Of a stretch of 64,000 bases of DNA, positions 1-9,544 are shown piece after piece. Every line of letters begins with the position of its first letter. The first letter of the stretch is position 1. Under the pieces are notes generated by a model. It was not told the origin of the DNA. It did not search any database and was given only the letters and a program-made list of their open reading frames with translations. This stretch comes from Herbaspirillum sp. RV1423. Lineage in GTDB: Bacteria > Pseudomonadota > Gammaproteobacteria > Burkholderiales > Burkholderiaceae_D. The DNA lies in contig NZ_CBXX010000001.1 of NCBI RefSeq assembly GCF_000577615.1, forward strand, positions 124,001-188,000. The letters are read 5' to 3'. Both the position numbers and the translations under genes were made by a program.

Positions 1-2949
1 GCCGTCGTGGATCTGATGACGGCAACTGGTGCCGTCAGCCACGACGATGGCGTCCGCCGCCGCTTTGCGCACCGCCGGCAACAGGGACAGCTCCGCCATC
101 GCCATCGAAGTTGCGTAGTGCTCCTTCTCATAACCGAAACTCCCCGCCATGCCGCAGCAAGACGACTCCACCACCGACACGTCGGCCTGCGGAATCCATT
201 GCAGCACGGCCGACACAGGACGAAAAGCATCGAATGCCTTTTGGTGGCAATGTCCGTGCAATACGATCTTGCCGGACGGCAGCGGTTTCAGGTCGAGCTT
301 CACGCGCCCTGCCTTCTGCTCCCTCACCAGGAACTCTTCAAACAGGAACGCCGACTTCGCCAGTTGCTGCGCCTCTTCGCCGTAACCGTAGCTGAGGAAC
401 TCGTCGCGCAAGGACAAAAGGCATGACGGCTCCAATCCGACCACGGCAACGCCCTTGCGCACATACGGCATCAAGGCATCAAGCGTGCGTCGCGCCTCGG
501 CCTTGGCCTGATCAACCAGGCCGGCTGCCAGATAGGTGCGACCGCAGCATAAAGGCCGCTGCCCGGGCAAGGCGTTGAAATGCACTTTATACCCGGCCGC
601 CTCCAGTACCCGCTGCGCGGCGCGCGCATTTTCGGGCTCGAAGTGATTGTTGAAGGTATCGACGAACAACAGGACTTCTTTGCCCGCATCGCTCGCCGAT
701 GAACTACCTGCATCGCTCAGGAAGGATTTCCTGAAATGCGGCAACGACCGTTGCGGCGCCAACCCGAGCAAACCCTTCACCCATCCCGAGAGGAGCGGAA
801 TTCTTTCCGCCAGCGCCAGCGCGCCGCCGACACGGCCGGCATACGATGCGTATACCGGCATCCGGGCGATCAATTTGTCGCGCAGCCGGACGCCGTTCGT
901 CGCCGCCCACGCCGCACGCGCCTCGATCTTAATCTTGGCCATGTCGACGCCGGTCGGGCAATCGCGCTTGCAGCCCTTGCACGAGACGCACAAGTCGAGT
1001 ACTTCCTTGACTTCCCTGCTTGCCAGCCCCTCGCTGCCGAGCTGGCCCGACAAGGCCAGCCGCAAGGTGTTGGCGCGGCCGCGCGTGACATGTTTCTCGT
1101 CGCGGGTGACGCGGTAACTCGGGCACATGGTGCCGGCATCGAACTTGCGGCAATGGCCATTGTTGTTGCACATCTCGACCAGCTTCGCGAGGCCTTCGCT
1201 GCGGTCGCCGCCGCTGCCCGGCGCGCTTTCCTTGCCGCTCAGCGGATCGCGTGTGACGTTCCATGACGACCAGTCCAGCGCGGGGCGATACGGCAGTTCA
1301 CGATACCCCGGCGCGAAGCGGAAGTTGACGGCGTCGTCCATCTTCGGCGGACGCACGATCTTGTCCGGGTTGAAGCGGTTGTCGGGATCGAACAAGTCCT
1401 TGATCTCGCTGAAGGCGGCATTGAGTTTCGGTCCGTATTGCCACGCCACCCATTCACCGCGGCACAACCCATCGCCGTGTTCGCCCGAATAAGCGCCCTT
1501 GTATTTGCGCACCAGCACGGCGGCGGCTTCGGCAATCTCGCGCATGTCTTTCGCACCGCCGCGCCGCATGTCGAGGATCGGCCGCACGTGCAAGGTGCCG
1601 ACGCTGGCATGCGCGTACCAGGTGCCTTCGGTGCCGTACTTGTGGAACACCTCGGTGAGCTGGCTGGTGTAATCGGCCAGGTGTTCAAGCGGCACCGCGC
1701 AGTCTTCGATGAAGGAGACCGGCTTGCCGTCGCCTTTCATGCTCATCATGATGTTCAGGCCTGCCTTGCGCACGTCCCACAGGGCTTTCTGCTCGTTGGC
1801 GTCCGGCATGTCGACGACCGCGCCGGGCAGGCCGAGGTCGCTCATCAGTTCGCCGAGATGCTTCAGTTTTTCCAGTTGCCGGTTGAGATTTTCACCCGCG
1901 AATTCCACCAGCAGGATCGCTTCCGGCTGTCCAACCAGCGCTTTTTCGATCACCAGCCTGAAGGCCGGATTGCTCATCGCGAGATCAATCATGGTGCGGT
2001 CGACGAGTTCAACGGCAGTCGGACCCAGCTTGACGATATGCCGGGTCATGTCCATCGACTGATAGAAGGTCGGGAAATTGACCACGCCCAGCACCTTGTG
2101 CGCCGGCAGTGGCATGAGCGCCAGCGTGATCTGGCGGCTGTAGGCCAGCGTTCCTTCCGAACCGATCAGGATATGCGCCAGGTTGGCGACGCCATCGTCG
2201 GTGTAGGCGCGCGGATTCTGGCAATCGAAAATGTCGATGTTGTAGCCCGCCACGCGGCGCAACACTTTGGGAATGCGCTCGACGATTTCCCCGCGTTCGC
2301 GCTGCGCGATGGCTTGCAGGCCGCGCACGATGTCGCCGATGCGGCCGCCTCCCGGCATCTCCGGCAGACGACCGAAGCGCCCTTCCGTGCCATCCGCCAG
2401 GATCGCATCGATCGCCATGACGTTATGCACCATGTTGCCGTACTCGATCGAGCGCGAACCGCAGGAATTGTTGCCGGACATGCCGCCGATGGTGCATTGC
2501 GCCGCCGTCGACACGTCGACCGGAAACCACAATCCGTGCGGCTTGAGCCAGGCGTTGAGATGATCGAGCACCATGCCCGGCTCGACCGTGATCGTGCGCG
2601 CAACCGGATCGAAGTCGACCACCTGGTTCAGGTATTTGCTGTTATCGATCACCAGCGCCTCGCCGACGGTCTGGCCGCACTGGCTGGTGCCGGCGCCGCG
2701 CGCCAGTACCGGCATGCGATGCTGGCGCGCGATGTCGAGCGCGAGCTTGAGGTCGGTCTGGTCGCGCGGCACCGCCACGCCCAGCGGCATGATCTGATAG
2801 ATCGACGCATCGGTGGCGTAGCGGCCGCGATCAGCCTGGCCAAACATGACTTCGCCGCGCATCTCGCGCTGCAATTGCATGGCGAAAGGCGTAGCGTGAA
2901 CGGTATTCCGGCCGCCGGGCGGAACGAGATGAATAGGCTTGACCAGCAT
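1..2949 (-). CDS. YdiJ-type FAD-linked oxidoreductase with 4Fe-4S domain (C-terminus cut by window edge)
   Basis: Read directly on the minus strand from an ATG at 2949; the frame stays open to base 1, giving about 983 residues with no stop. Domains in order: an N-terminal FAD-binding (GlcD-like) domain with the segment RGAGTSQCGQ near residue 85, an FAD-oxidase C-terminal domain, a ferredoxin-type cluster CVSCKGCKRDCP near 651-662, and a C-terminal Cys-rich part with CCGMAGSFG near 928 and SCRHQI near 976. The family (about 1000 residues) oxidises D-2-hydroxyacids such as D-2-hydroxyglutarate or D-lactate and passes electrons on through the Fe-S cluster. Probably only a few tens of residues are missing. 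It follows the transporter and aminotransferase on the same strand, so a role in organic acid catabolism is inferred; the exact substrate is not visible. Confidence 0.9.
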   Translation of the reverse strand, partial: MLVKPIHLVPPGGRNTVHATPFAMQLQREMRGEVMFGQADRGRYATDASIYQIMPLGVAVPRDQTDLKLALDIARQHRMPVLARGAGTSQCGQTVGEALVIDNSKYLNQVVDFDPVARTITVEPGMVLDHLNAWLKPHGLWFPVDVSTAAQCTIGGMSGNNSCGSRSIEYGNMVHNVMAIDAILADGTEGRFGRLPEMPGGGRIGDIVRGLQAIAQRERGEIVERIPKVLRRVAGYNIDIFDCQNPRAYTDDGVANLAHILIGSEGTLAYSRQITLALMPLPAHKVLGVVNFPTFYQSMDMTRHIVKLGPTAVELVDRTMIDLAMSNPAFRLVIEKALVGQPEAILLVEFAGENLNRQLEKLKHLGELMSDLGLPGAVVDMPDANEQKALWDVRKAGLNIMMSMKGDGKPVSFIEDCAVPLEHLADYTSQLTEVFHKYGTEGTWYAHASVGTLHVRPILDMRRGGAKDMREIAEAAAVLVRKYKGAYSGEHGDGLCRGEWVAWQYGPKLNAAFSEIKDLFDPDNRFNPDKIVRPPKMDDAVNFRFAPGYRELPYRPALDWSSWNVTRDPLSGKESAPGSGGDRSEGLAKLVEMCNNNGHCRKFDAGTMCPSYRVTRDEKHVTRGRANTLRLALSGQLGSEGLASREVKEVLDLCVSCKGCKRDCPTGVDMAKIKIEARAAWAATNGVRLRDKLIARMPVYASYAGRVGGALALAERIPLLSGWVKGLLGLAPQRSLPHFRKSFLSDAGSSSASDAGKEVLLFVDTFNNHFEPENARAAQRVLEAAGYKVHFNALPGQRPLCCGRTYLAAGLVDQAKAEARRTLDALMPYVRKGVAVVGLEPSCLLSLRDEFLSYGYGEEAQQLAKSAFLFEEFLVREQKAGRVKLDLKPLPSGKIVLHGHCHQKAFDAFRPVSAVLQWIPQADVSVVESSCCGMAGSFGYEKEHYATSMAMAELSLLPAVRKAAADAIVVADGTSCRHQIHDG

Positions 2950-3077
2950 GATGAAGTCCTGTCGGAAACGAAGAAGCGAAATTCAGCTCAACTCACAATG
3001 TGTCGGCGGCATGCCGACTCCTGCAGAAATAACGGAAATAACGGGAACGCGCCGCCGGCGTTCCCGATCCGAACAAA

Positions 3078-4361
3078 TCAGGCGCGCGCCTTGACCGCAT
3101 TGCCGCCGTCATCCGGCGCGGCTACCTCGAATTTGCTCTCCGGCTGCATGCGGAACGCCAACAGCACGCCAAAGCCCATCAGCACCATGCTGCCGAGGAA
3201 AGGCAGTTCCCAGTTGCCGGTCTTGTCGATCAGGTAACCGGATAGCACCGGCGAGATGATGGCCGCCAATGCCGAGCCGGTGTTCATCATGCCGCTGGCG
3301 GTGCCCGAATATTCCGGCGCAATGTCCATCGGAATCGCCCACATCGGACCGATCGTCATCTCGGCAAAAAAGAAACCCGCACTCAGGCTGAAGATGGAAA
3401 TGTAAAGGCTATGTGTGAACATCAGCGGCAACAGCGACAGCAAGGTCAGCAGCATGCAGACCGACACCATGTAGCTGCGGGCCCGTTTGAGGTTGCCGGT
3501 GTTTTTCAGTATCCTGTCGCTGACGATGCCGCCCAGGGTGTCGCCGATCACGCCGGCAAAAAATACGCTGGAAGCAAACAGCGCCGATTTTTTGATGTCG
3601 AGGTCGTAGCTGTGCAGGAAGTATTGCGGAATCCAACTGAGGAACAGCCACAGCGTCCAGCCGTAACAAAAGTAGACGATGGTGACCGGCATCATGCGCT
3701 TGAACAGCGGGCCCCATGGGATTGGCGGACTCTTCTTCTTGCCCGCAGGCAGAATCGCCAGCTCTTCGGCCGTGATACGCGGATGCCTGGCAGGATCTTC
3801 GGTAAACACGAAGGCCCAGACGATGACCCACACCAGGCTGAACGCGCCAAAGATGTAGAACGATTCGCGCCAGCCGTGCACCGCCATGACGTACACCACC
3901 GCTGCCGGCGCAACCGCATTGCCGATGCGGGCAAAGGCATGGGTGATGCCTTGCGCAAAGCCGCGTTTCTCTTTCGACACCCAGCGCGACATTGCCGTCG
4001 TCGCCGCCGGGAAGGTCGCCCCCTCGCCCAGACCAAGCAGCAGACGCGCCAGCAGCAGTGAAGTCAGTCCGCCCGCAAAACCGGTCAACACCGTCGCCAG
4101 CGCCCACAGCAAACCGCAATAAATCAGCGTGCGGCGTGCGCCGAATTTATCGCTGACCCAACCGCCGATAATCTGGAAAATGAGATAGGGATAGGCGAAG
4201 GCAGAAAAGACCAGGCCGATTTCCGTCTTCGAAAGATTGAATTCCTTGGCAAATCCGGCCGCGGCGGTACTGACGTTGACGCGATCGAGATAGGTGATGA
4301 AGTACATCAGGCACAACATCAATAGCACGACGGTCGTCGCGCGCAAACGCAAGTGTCTCAT
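3078..4361 (-). CDS. MFS transporter, organic anion (ACS-like) family
   Basis: A 427-residue major facilitator with about 12 hydrophobic segments. The family motif GGWVSDKFGARR lies between segments 2 and 3 (residues 66-77), and TYLDRVNVS at the end of the first segment is typical of the anion:cation symporter group that takes up glucarate, galactonate, phthalate and similar acids. I placed the start at 4361 because GGAGAC sits 7 bases upstream; the longer open frame (to 4490) adds a non-hydrophobic leader with no support. It sits between the aminotransferase and the FAD oxidase, 196 and 128 bases apart, so the three may share a transcript. Substrate unknown; an organic acid feeding the neighbouring oxidase is an inference. 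Confidence 0.88.
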   Translation of the reverse strand: MRHLRLRATTVVLLMLCLMYFITYLDRVNVSTAAAGFAKEFNLSKTEIGLVFSAFAYPYLIFQIIGGWVSDKFGARRTLIYCGLLWALATVLTGFAGGLTSLLLARLLLGLGEGATFPAATTAMSRWVSKEKRGFAQGITHAFARIGNAVAPAAVVYVMAVHGWRESFYIFGAFSLVWVIVWAFVFTEDPARHPRITAEELAILPAGKKKSPPIPWGPLFKRMMPVTIVYFCYGWTLWLFLSWIPQYFLHSYDLDIKKSALFASSVFFAGVIGDTLGGIVSDRILKNTGNLKRARSYMVSVCMLLTLLSLLPLMFTHSLYISIFSLSAGFFFAEMTIGPMWAIPMDIAPEYSGTASGMMNTGSALAAIISPVLSGYLIDKTGNWELPFLGSMVLMGFGVLLAFRMQPESKFEVAAPDDGGNAVKARA

Positions 4362-4556
4362 TGCTTGTCTCCAGTATTGGTGCGCCGGCGCGCCGTGAAG
4401 CGATTGCGCTTCGATTCCTCTGCGGGATGTTGCCTGCACCGGACTTTCGTTATCGAGCCATGTTGCCGGCGCAGGACGTGTGTGCCGCACCGGCGTTCTT
4501 TCCTCCGTTATTGCTTGTTGCCGACGGCGCGCTCCGCCTTCTTGCGACTGCGCTTT

Positions 4557-5774
4557 TCAGGCGACTTTCAAGCCCGGCTTATTCTTCTTTGCGACCAGAC
4601 TGTCCATCGCTGCCTGCACGCCGCTGCCGGCCAGTTTCACGCCGGCGAGCTTCAGTCCCATCTCGCAGCCGGCCAGGGTCGCCATCAACGTCAGATCGTT
4701 GGCTTCGCCCAGATGGCCGATGCGGAACATGCCGCCCTTCATTTTGCCCAGGCCCGTGCCGAGCGACATGTCGAAATTTTCGTAAATGATTTTGCGGATC
4801 GCATCGGCATCGAAACCGGCTGGCGTCATCACACCAGTCAGCACCGGCGAATACACGGCGGGATCGGCGCACTGGATTTCCAGTCCCCAGGCGGTGACCG
4901 CCTTGCGGCACGCCTCAGCCAGCCGCTCATGGCGTGCGAAGACATTATCAAGGCCTTCGCCAAGGATCATCTCGAGCGATTCGGACAAGCCATAGAGGAG
5001 ATTGGTATTGGGCGTGTACGGCCAGTAACCGGTGGCGTTCATCTCGATGATCTCGGTCCAGCCCCAGAAAGCTTTCGGCAGCGTCGACCGCTTGCTCGCC
5101 TCGATCGCCTTTTTCGACACGGCGTTGAAGCTGATGCCCGGCGGCAGCATCAAGCCCTTTTGCGAACCCGAAACCGTGACGTCAACACCCCACTCGTCAT
5201 GGCGATAGTCCGCCGACGCCAGGCCGGAAATCGTGTCGACCAGCAGCAGCGCCGGATGGCCCGCGGCATCGATCGCCTTGCGTACCGAGGCGATATCGGA
5301 AGTCACGCCGGTCGAGGTTTCGTTATGCACGACGCAGACCGCCTTGATCTGATGCCCGACGTCCTTGCGCAGACGATCCTCGATCCGGTCGGGCTGTACG
5401 CCGCGACGCCATCCTTCAATGCCCGGCAAGCCGAGGAATTCCGGCTTCAGCCCCAGGGCCTCGGCCATCTTCTTCCACAAGGTGGCGAAATGACCGGTTT
5501 CATACATCAGCACGTGGTCACCCGCGCTCAGGGTATTGGTCAGCGCCGCTTCCCAGGCACCGGTACCGGAGGCCGGATAAATCACCACCGGCTGCTCGGT
5601 CTTGAAGATCTTCTTGATGCCGGCCAGCACCTGCAAGCCCAGCGCGCCGAACTCAGGGCCGCGATGGTCGATGGTGGGATAACTCATGGCGCGCAAGATG
5701 CGATCGGGCACTGGGCTGGGACCAGGAATTTGCAGGAAATGGCGACCGGCGGGATGAAAGTCCAGTGTTAACAT
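4557..5774 (-). CDS. Class V PLP aminotransferase (serine/alanine--glyoxylate aminotransferase type)
   Basis: 405 residues, usual length for the alanine-glyoxylate / serine-glyoxylate aminotransferase family. The N-terminus carries the family motif IPGPSPVPDRI (16-26), PASGTGAWEAAL is the cofactor phosphate loop (67-78), D180 would hold the pyridine nitrogen and K206 in SGSQKG forms the Schiff base. Family enzymes move an amino group between serine, alanine or aspartate and glyoxylate or pyruvate. The start has a very strong ribosome site (AAGGAGGAG, 5 bases before ATG). It is first of three minus-strand genes and is divergent from the GntR regulator, which probably controls it. The exact amino donor cannot be told from sequence. 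Confidence 0.9.
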   Translation of the reverse strand: MLTLDFHPAGRHFLQIPGPSPVPDRILRAMSYPTIDHRGPEFGALGLQVLAGIKKIFKTEQPVVIYPASGTGAWEAALTNTLSAGDHVLMYETGHFATLWKKMAEALGLKPEFLGLPGIEGWRRGVQPDRIEDRLRKDVGHQIKAVCVVHNETSTGVTSDIASVRKAIDAAGHPALLLVDTISGLASADYRHDEWGVDVTVSGSQKGLMLPPGISFNAVSKKAIEASKRSTLPKAFWGWTEIIEMNATGYWPYTPNTNLLYGLSESLEMILGEGLDNVFARHERLAEACRKAVTAWGLEIQCADPAVYSPVLTGVMTPAGFDADAIRKIIYENFDMSLGTGLGKMKGGMFRIGHLGEANDLTLMATLAGCEMGLKLAGVKLAGSGVQAAMDSLVAKKNKPGLKVA

Positions 5775-6078
5775 TTACTCCTCCTTGAAAATCTCGAAAT
5801 TTGAATTTTGTATTTTGAATTTTGAATTCAAAATACTCTATCAGTGCAAAATGGAGACGTAAAGGCTTTTTTGATTCCGACTGCCCGTACTCCAGATATC
5901 GACTCAATGGCTCGCTTCTCGGAGAATCCTTTAAACAAGCCGACTTAAAGCGAATCCATCGTGATCAAATAGCGACAGGGCGAGATATTTTTCATCTATT
6001 TCCCGGAGAAAATCTGATATTTTTGCCATGAAAATATCAATGGTAAAATACGCCCAAGTAGGACATTAAGGATTTTGA
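5775..6078. promoter_or_regulatory. Divergent promoter region between aminotransferase operon and gntR
   Basis: This 304-base gap is much richer in A+T than its flanks. It contains three copies of TTTGAATT (5800-5807, 5814-5821, 5821-5828), the last inside a perfect 16-base palindrome ATTTTGAATTCAAAAT (5819-5834). Nearer gntR is an 8-base inverted repeat GATATTTT / AAAATATC (6016-6023 and 6031-6038), and a matching half-site GATATTTTT starts 32 bases earlier at 5984. These are reasonable operator candidates for the GntR protein or another regulator, but binding is inferred. Confidence 0.55.
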
Positions 6079-6822
6079 ATGCAAAATTCAGCACTTGAAC
6101 TCGATAGCATCAGCACTCCCGGCATCCCCGTCGCGCTGCCCAAGCTGGAGCGTCAGCGCCTGCACGACACCGTTGTCGAACATTTGCGCAATCTGATCGT
6201 GGAAGCGGTGCTGCCGCCCGGCACCAAGCTCAACGAGCGCGAACTCTGCGAAACACTGGGGATTTCGCGCACGCCGCTGCGCGAAGCCTTGAAAGTATTG
6301 GCCGCCGAAGGCCTGATCGACATTGCTCCCAACCGCGGCGCATCGGTATCAAAGATGTCGGAAACCGAAACCCGGGAAACGTTTGAATTGATGAGCGGCC
6401 TCGAAGCGCTCTCCGGCGAACTCGCCTGTGAACGCATCACGCCGGTGGAAGTAGCCGAGATCAAGGCGTTGCATTACGCCATGCTGGCCTGCAAGGCGCA
6501 AAACGACCTGCCCGGCTATTACAGCCGCAACCAGGCGATTCACAACAAGATCAACGAAGCCGCACGCAACTCGGTGCTGCATCAGACCTACCTAGGCCTG
6601 AACCGCCGCCTTCAGGCGCTGCGCTTCAAGTCCAACTTCCGCCCGGAAAAATGGGACCGCGCCGCGCATGACCACGACGAGATGGTCAAGGCGCTGGAAG
6701 CGCGCGACGGCAAACGCCTGGCGGCGATCCTGCGCCAGCACTTGCTGGACAAGCGCGACGCCGTGCTGAACATGCCGCCGGCGAGTGCGAGAGCATTGGC
6801 GGAGAAACCGGATAATCAATAA
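6079..6822 (+). CDS. GntR family transcriptional regulator with FCD ligand domain
   Basis: 247 residues. A winged helix-turn-helix of the GntR type occupies about residues 28-95 (ERELCETLGISRTPLREAL is the recognition region), followed by an all-helical FCD domain to about 230, which in this family binds small carboxylic acids through a metal site. AAGGA stands 9 bases before the ATG. Its position back-to-back with the aminotransferase-MFS-oxidase genes makes it their likely local regulator; GntR/FCD proteins are commonly repressors relieved by a pathway acid. A strong terminator follows at 6848. Confidence 0.92.
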   Translation: MQNSALELDSISTPGIPVALPKLERQRLHDTVVEHLRNLIVEAVLPPGTKLNERELCETLGISRTPLREALKVLAAEGLIDIAPNRGASVSKMSETETRETFELMSGLEALSGELACERITPVEVAEIKALHYAMLACKAQNDLPGYYSRNQAIHNKINEAARNSVLHQTYLGLNRRLQALRFKSNFRPEKWDRAAHDHDEMVKALEARDGKRLAAILRQHLLDKRDAVLNMPPASARALAEKPDNQ

Positions 6823-6847
6823 AAACAGTTGTGACGCAGTCGCTGGA

Positions 6848-6874
6848 AGCCACCGTTCGCGGTGGCTTTTTTTT
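6848..6874 (+). terminator. Intrinsic terminator after gntR
   Basis: Perfect 8-base stem AGCCACCG / CGGTGGCT with a TTCG tetraloop, followed by eight T residues, 26 bases after the gntR stop. Confidence 0.92.
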
Positions 6875-6976
6875 GCACACGGCAAAGCGCAAGGAATGAA
6901 CTGAAAAGGACAAGCCGCCTGCCGACGCCACCGGCGAGGAATTGAACAAGGAAGATAAAAAGAGAAGCGCAAAAGC

Positions 6977-7007
6977 AAAAACGGAAGCCGAACCGCGCTT
7001 CCGTTTT
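6977..7007 (-). terminator. Intrinsic terminator for tRNA-Val
   Basis: Inverted repeat AAAACGGAAGC / GCTTCCGTTTT around an 8-base loop; read on the minus strand the stem is followed by a T-run. It lies about 70 bases past the 3' end of the minus-strand tRNA-Val and fits its termination. Confidence 0.8.
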
Positions 7008-7079
7008 ATTTGCTTGATGCTGTTTGCCGAAGCTGTTGCTGCCTGCTTCGATACCAATATCCAACAACATCAGGAATAT

Positions 7080-7156
7080 TGGTAGGCACGATTGGACTCG
7101 AACCAACGACCCCTACCATGTCAAGGTAGTGCTCTAACCAGCTGAGCTACGCGCCT
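7080..7156 (-). tRNA. tRNA-Val (GAC)
   Basis: 77 bases including an encoded CCA. The acceptor stem AGGCGCG pairs with CGTGCCT (one G-U), the D arm reads GCTCAGCTGGTTAGAGC, the anticodon arm is CTACC-TTGACAT-GGTAG with anticodon GAC, and the T arm contains GGTTCGAGTCC. Confidence 0.97.
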
Positions 7157-7259
7157 AGTGAAGAAGCGAGATTATATGGGCATTTTTTATTTTTGGCTAG
7201 CCCCGCCGGAAAGATTTCTCTAAAAATCTTTCCGGGCGCCCCGCCCGCGGCTACAAGCG

Positions 7260-9509
7260 CTACTGCCGCCGGGCCTCCAGCACGCCCTTCACTTCGCGGA
7301 TCACCGCCAGCGCTTTCTGCAATTGCTCCGTCGATCCGATTTCGGCAGTGAAGCCCATGCGCGCAAGTCCTTTCACGCTTTGCGTGCTGACGCCGATGAC
7401 GTTGATCTTTTCGCGCAGGAAGATTTCCGAAATATCGCGCAACAAACCCTGACGGTCGCCGGCCAGCACAAAAATATCGACCGGATACACCGTGTCCTTG
7501 GCCGGCGCCCCCCATTCGGTCTGGATCACACGTTCCGGCGCCTTGCTGCTCATCTCGGCAAAATTCTTGCAGGTCAGCCGATGGATCGACACGCCTTTGC
7601 CGCGCGTGACAAAACCCACAATGCTGTCCGGCGGCGCCGGTTTGCAGCAACGCGCCAGTTGCGTCATCAACCCCTCGGTGCCGACCACCAGCACGCCCGA
7701 CTTGGCGCCCTGCACCACACTCGATGCGCGGCTCTTGCGCGTGATGGCGGCTTCGTCCGGTTCCGTCTGTTTTTCTTCCTGGCCTTCATGCAGGGCTTGC
7801 TCTATCTGGCGCGGACTGAATTCATCCTTGCCCAGCGACAGGCACAAGTCATCGACCTTGGCGAAACCGAGCTTGTGCGCCAACTCTTCGAGATTGACGG
7901 CGGTCTTGCCTTCGCGCTGCAAGGTTTTTTCCAGCACCGCGCGACCATGCGCCAGCGTTTCTTCCTGCTCGATGGCGTTGAACCAGGCCCGCACCTTGGA
8001 ACGCGTGCGTGCACTGACGGCATAGCCGGGGCTGAGCCAGTCGCGCGACGGACCAACGCCAGGTCCGCTTTTGACGGTGATGATCTCGACGGTCTGACCG
8101 TTCTTAAGCGGCGTGTTCAGCGGCACCATGACGCCGTCGACGCGCGCGCCGCGGCAACGATGGCCGACATCGCTGTGCAAGTGATAGGCAAAGTCGATCG
8201 GCGTGGCGCCGTTGGGCAATTCGATCACACGCGCTTGCGGCGTCAGCACATAGATGCGTTCGTCCAGCGTGGTGGACTTGAGTTTTTCGACCCAATCGCG
8301 GCGCACTTCTTCCTGTTCCACCACGGCGTCGGCGACTTCGCTTTTCCACGCCAGCAACTGGCGCAGCCAGGCGATCTTCTCGTCGTACTTCTGCGCGGAA
8401 AAATTGGAGCCGCCGCTTTCCTTGTAGCGCCAGTGTGCCGCCACGCCATATTCGGCGAAATGGTGCATCTCGCGCGTGCGGATCTGCACTTCGAGCGGAC
8501 GACCGTCTTCGGCGACCACCACGGTGTGCAGCGATTGATAACCGTTTTGCTTGGGCCGCGAGATGTAGTCGTCGAACTCCTTGGGAATCGGCACCCAGAT
8601 GTTGTGGATGATGCCGAGCACGGCATAGCACGCCTTGACGTCGTCGACGATGACGCGGAAGGCCCGCACATCGTACAGCTCGGAGAAATCGAGCGACTTG
8701 CCGCGCATCTTGTTCCAGATGCTATAGATGTGCTTGGGCCGGCCCGACACTTCAGCCTTGATGCCGGCGGCGGTCAGTTCGGTATGCAAACGTTCGATGG
8801 CGCTGGCGACGAATTCGGCGCGCTCGATGCGTTTTTCCTCGAGCATCTTGGCGATACGCTTGTAGGTTGCCGGTTCGAGGAAGCGGAACGACAGATCTTC
8901 CAGCTCCCATTTGACTTGCCAGATGCCCAGGCGATTGGCCAGCGGCGCATACAGGTCGAAAGTCTCGCGCGCATATTGCGCGGTGGCGTCGTTCTCTATC
9001 TTGTTGTCGGCGAAGTAGCGCAAGGTCGTCACACGTGAAGCCAGGCGCACCAGCACCACGCGCATGTCGGAAGCCATCGCCAGCAACATCTTGCGCAAGG
9101 TTTCCACCTGCGCCGCAGCCTGCTGCGCCGCGTTCTTGCCGCGCAGGACTTCCTGCGGCTGCTGGAACGTCAGGCCGTGGAAACGCATCAACTGACGCAC
9201 GCCCGCGACAAGATCGGAAATCTCCTTGCCGAAACGTTCTTCGATCATTGCCGCCACGTCGAGGTTGATGACGTGCAGCTCGAACAACAGGCCGGCAATC
9301 CGTGTTTCGGCATCGGCGTTGAGCGCAGTCAGCACACCGACCACGCCCTGCACGAATTGCAGCGCATCCTGCCCGGACGGGATCGGCTTGCCGCTGTAGA
9401 TCGGTTCGACGAAGGCCAGCGCATCCAATACACGCGCGCTGTCTTCCGGACTCAAGCCGGAGACGATAGAGGCATTGCCCTCTTGCTGAACTGCGACGAC
9501 AGAAACCAT
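7260..9509 (-). CDS. relA: (p)ppGpp synthetase RelA
   Basis: 749 residues, close to the 744 of E. coli RelA. The N-terminal region corresponds to the (p)ppGpp hydrolase domain but its HD motif is lost (GLLFELHV at 73-80 in place of LLHDVVED), so hydrolysis is not expected. The synthetase domain has YDVRAFRVIVDD and the EFDD motif (311-314) typical of RelA-type synthetases, and QNGYQSLHT (321-329). TGS (about 415-480), a middle helical/zinc-finger part and a C-terminal ACT domain follow. It makes pppGpp/ppGpp from GTP/GDP and ATP when uncharged tRNA reaches the ribosome. A separate bifunctional SpoT is expected elsewhere in the genome. Confidence 0.96.
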   Translation of the reverse strand: MVSVVAVQQEGNASIVSGLSPEDSARVLDALAFVEPIYSGKPIPSGQDALQFVQGVVGVLTALNADAETRIAGLLFELHVINLDVAAMIEERFGKEISDLVAGVRQLMRFHGLTFQQPQEVLRGKNAAQQAAAQVETLRKMLLAMASDMRVVLVRLASRVTTLRYFADNKIENDATAQYARETFDLYAPLANRLGIWQVKWELEDLSFRFLEPATYKRIAKMLEEKRIERAEFVASAIERLHTELTAAGIKAEVSGRPKHIYSIWNKMRGKSLDFSELYDVRAFRVIVDDVKACYAVLGIIHNIWVPIPKEFDDYISRPKQNGYQSLHTVVVAEDGRPLEVQIRTREMHHFAEYGVAAHWRYKESGGSNFSAQKYDEKIAWLRQLLAWKSEVADAVVEQEEVRRDWVEKLKSTTLDERIYVLTPQARVIELPNGATPIDFAYHLHSDVGHRCRGARVDGVMVPLNTPLKNGQTVEIITVKSGPGVGPSRDWLSPGYAVSARTRSKVRAWFNAIEQEETLAHGRAVLEKTLQREGKTAVNLEELAHKLGFAKVDDLCLSLGKDEFSPRQIEQALHEGQEEKQTEPDEAAITRKSRASSVVQGAKSGVLVVGTEGLMTQLARCCKPAPPDSIVGFVTRGKGVSIHRLTCKNFAEMSSKAPERVIQTEWGAPAKDTVYPVDIFVLAGDRQGLLRDISEIFLREKINVIGVSTQSVKGLARMGFTAEIGSTEQLQKALAVIREVKGVLEARRQ

Positions 9510-9544
9510 GAAACCTTATTTAGACTCGTTAGATCGTTGAAATA

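Noticed and set aside
1438-3237. 599-residue plus-strand open frame opposite the FAD oxidase
   Set aside because: It is the antisense shadow of a gene with clear FAD and 4Fe-4S motifs; it has no recognisable domain and a His/Arg-rich composition typical of shadows.
7323-9038. 571-residue plus-strand open frame opposite relA
   Set aside because: Fully covered by relA with intact motifs on the other strand; no ribosome site or domain.
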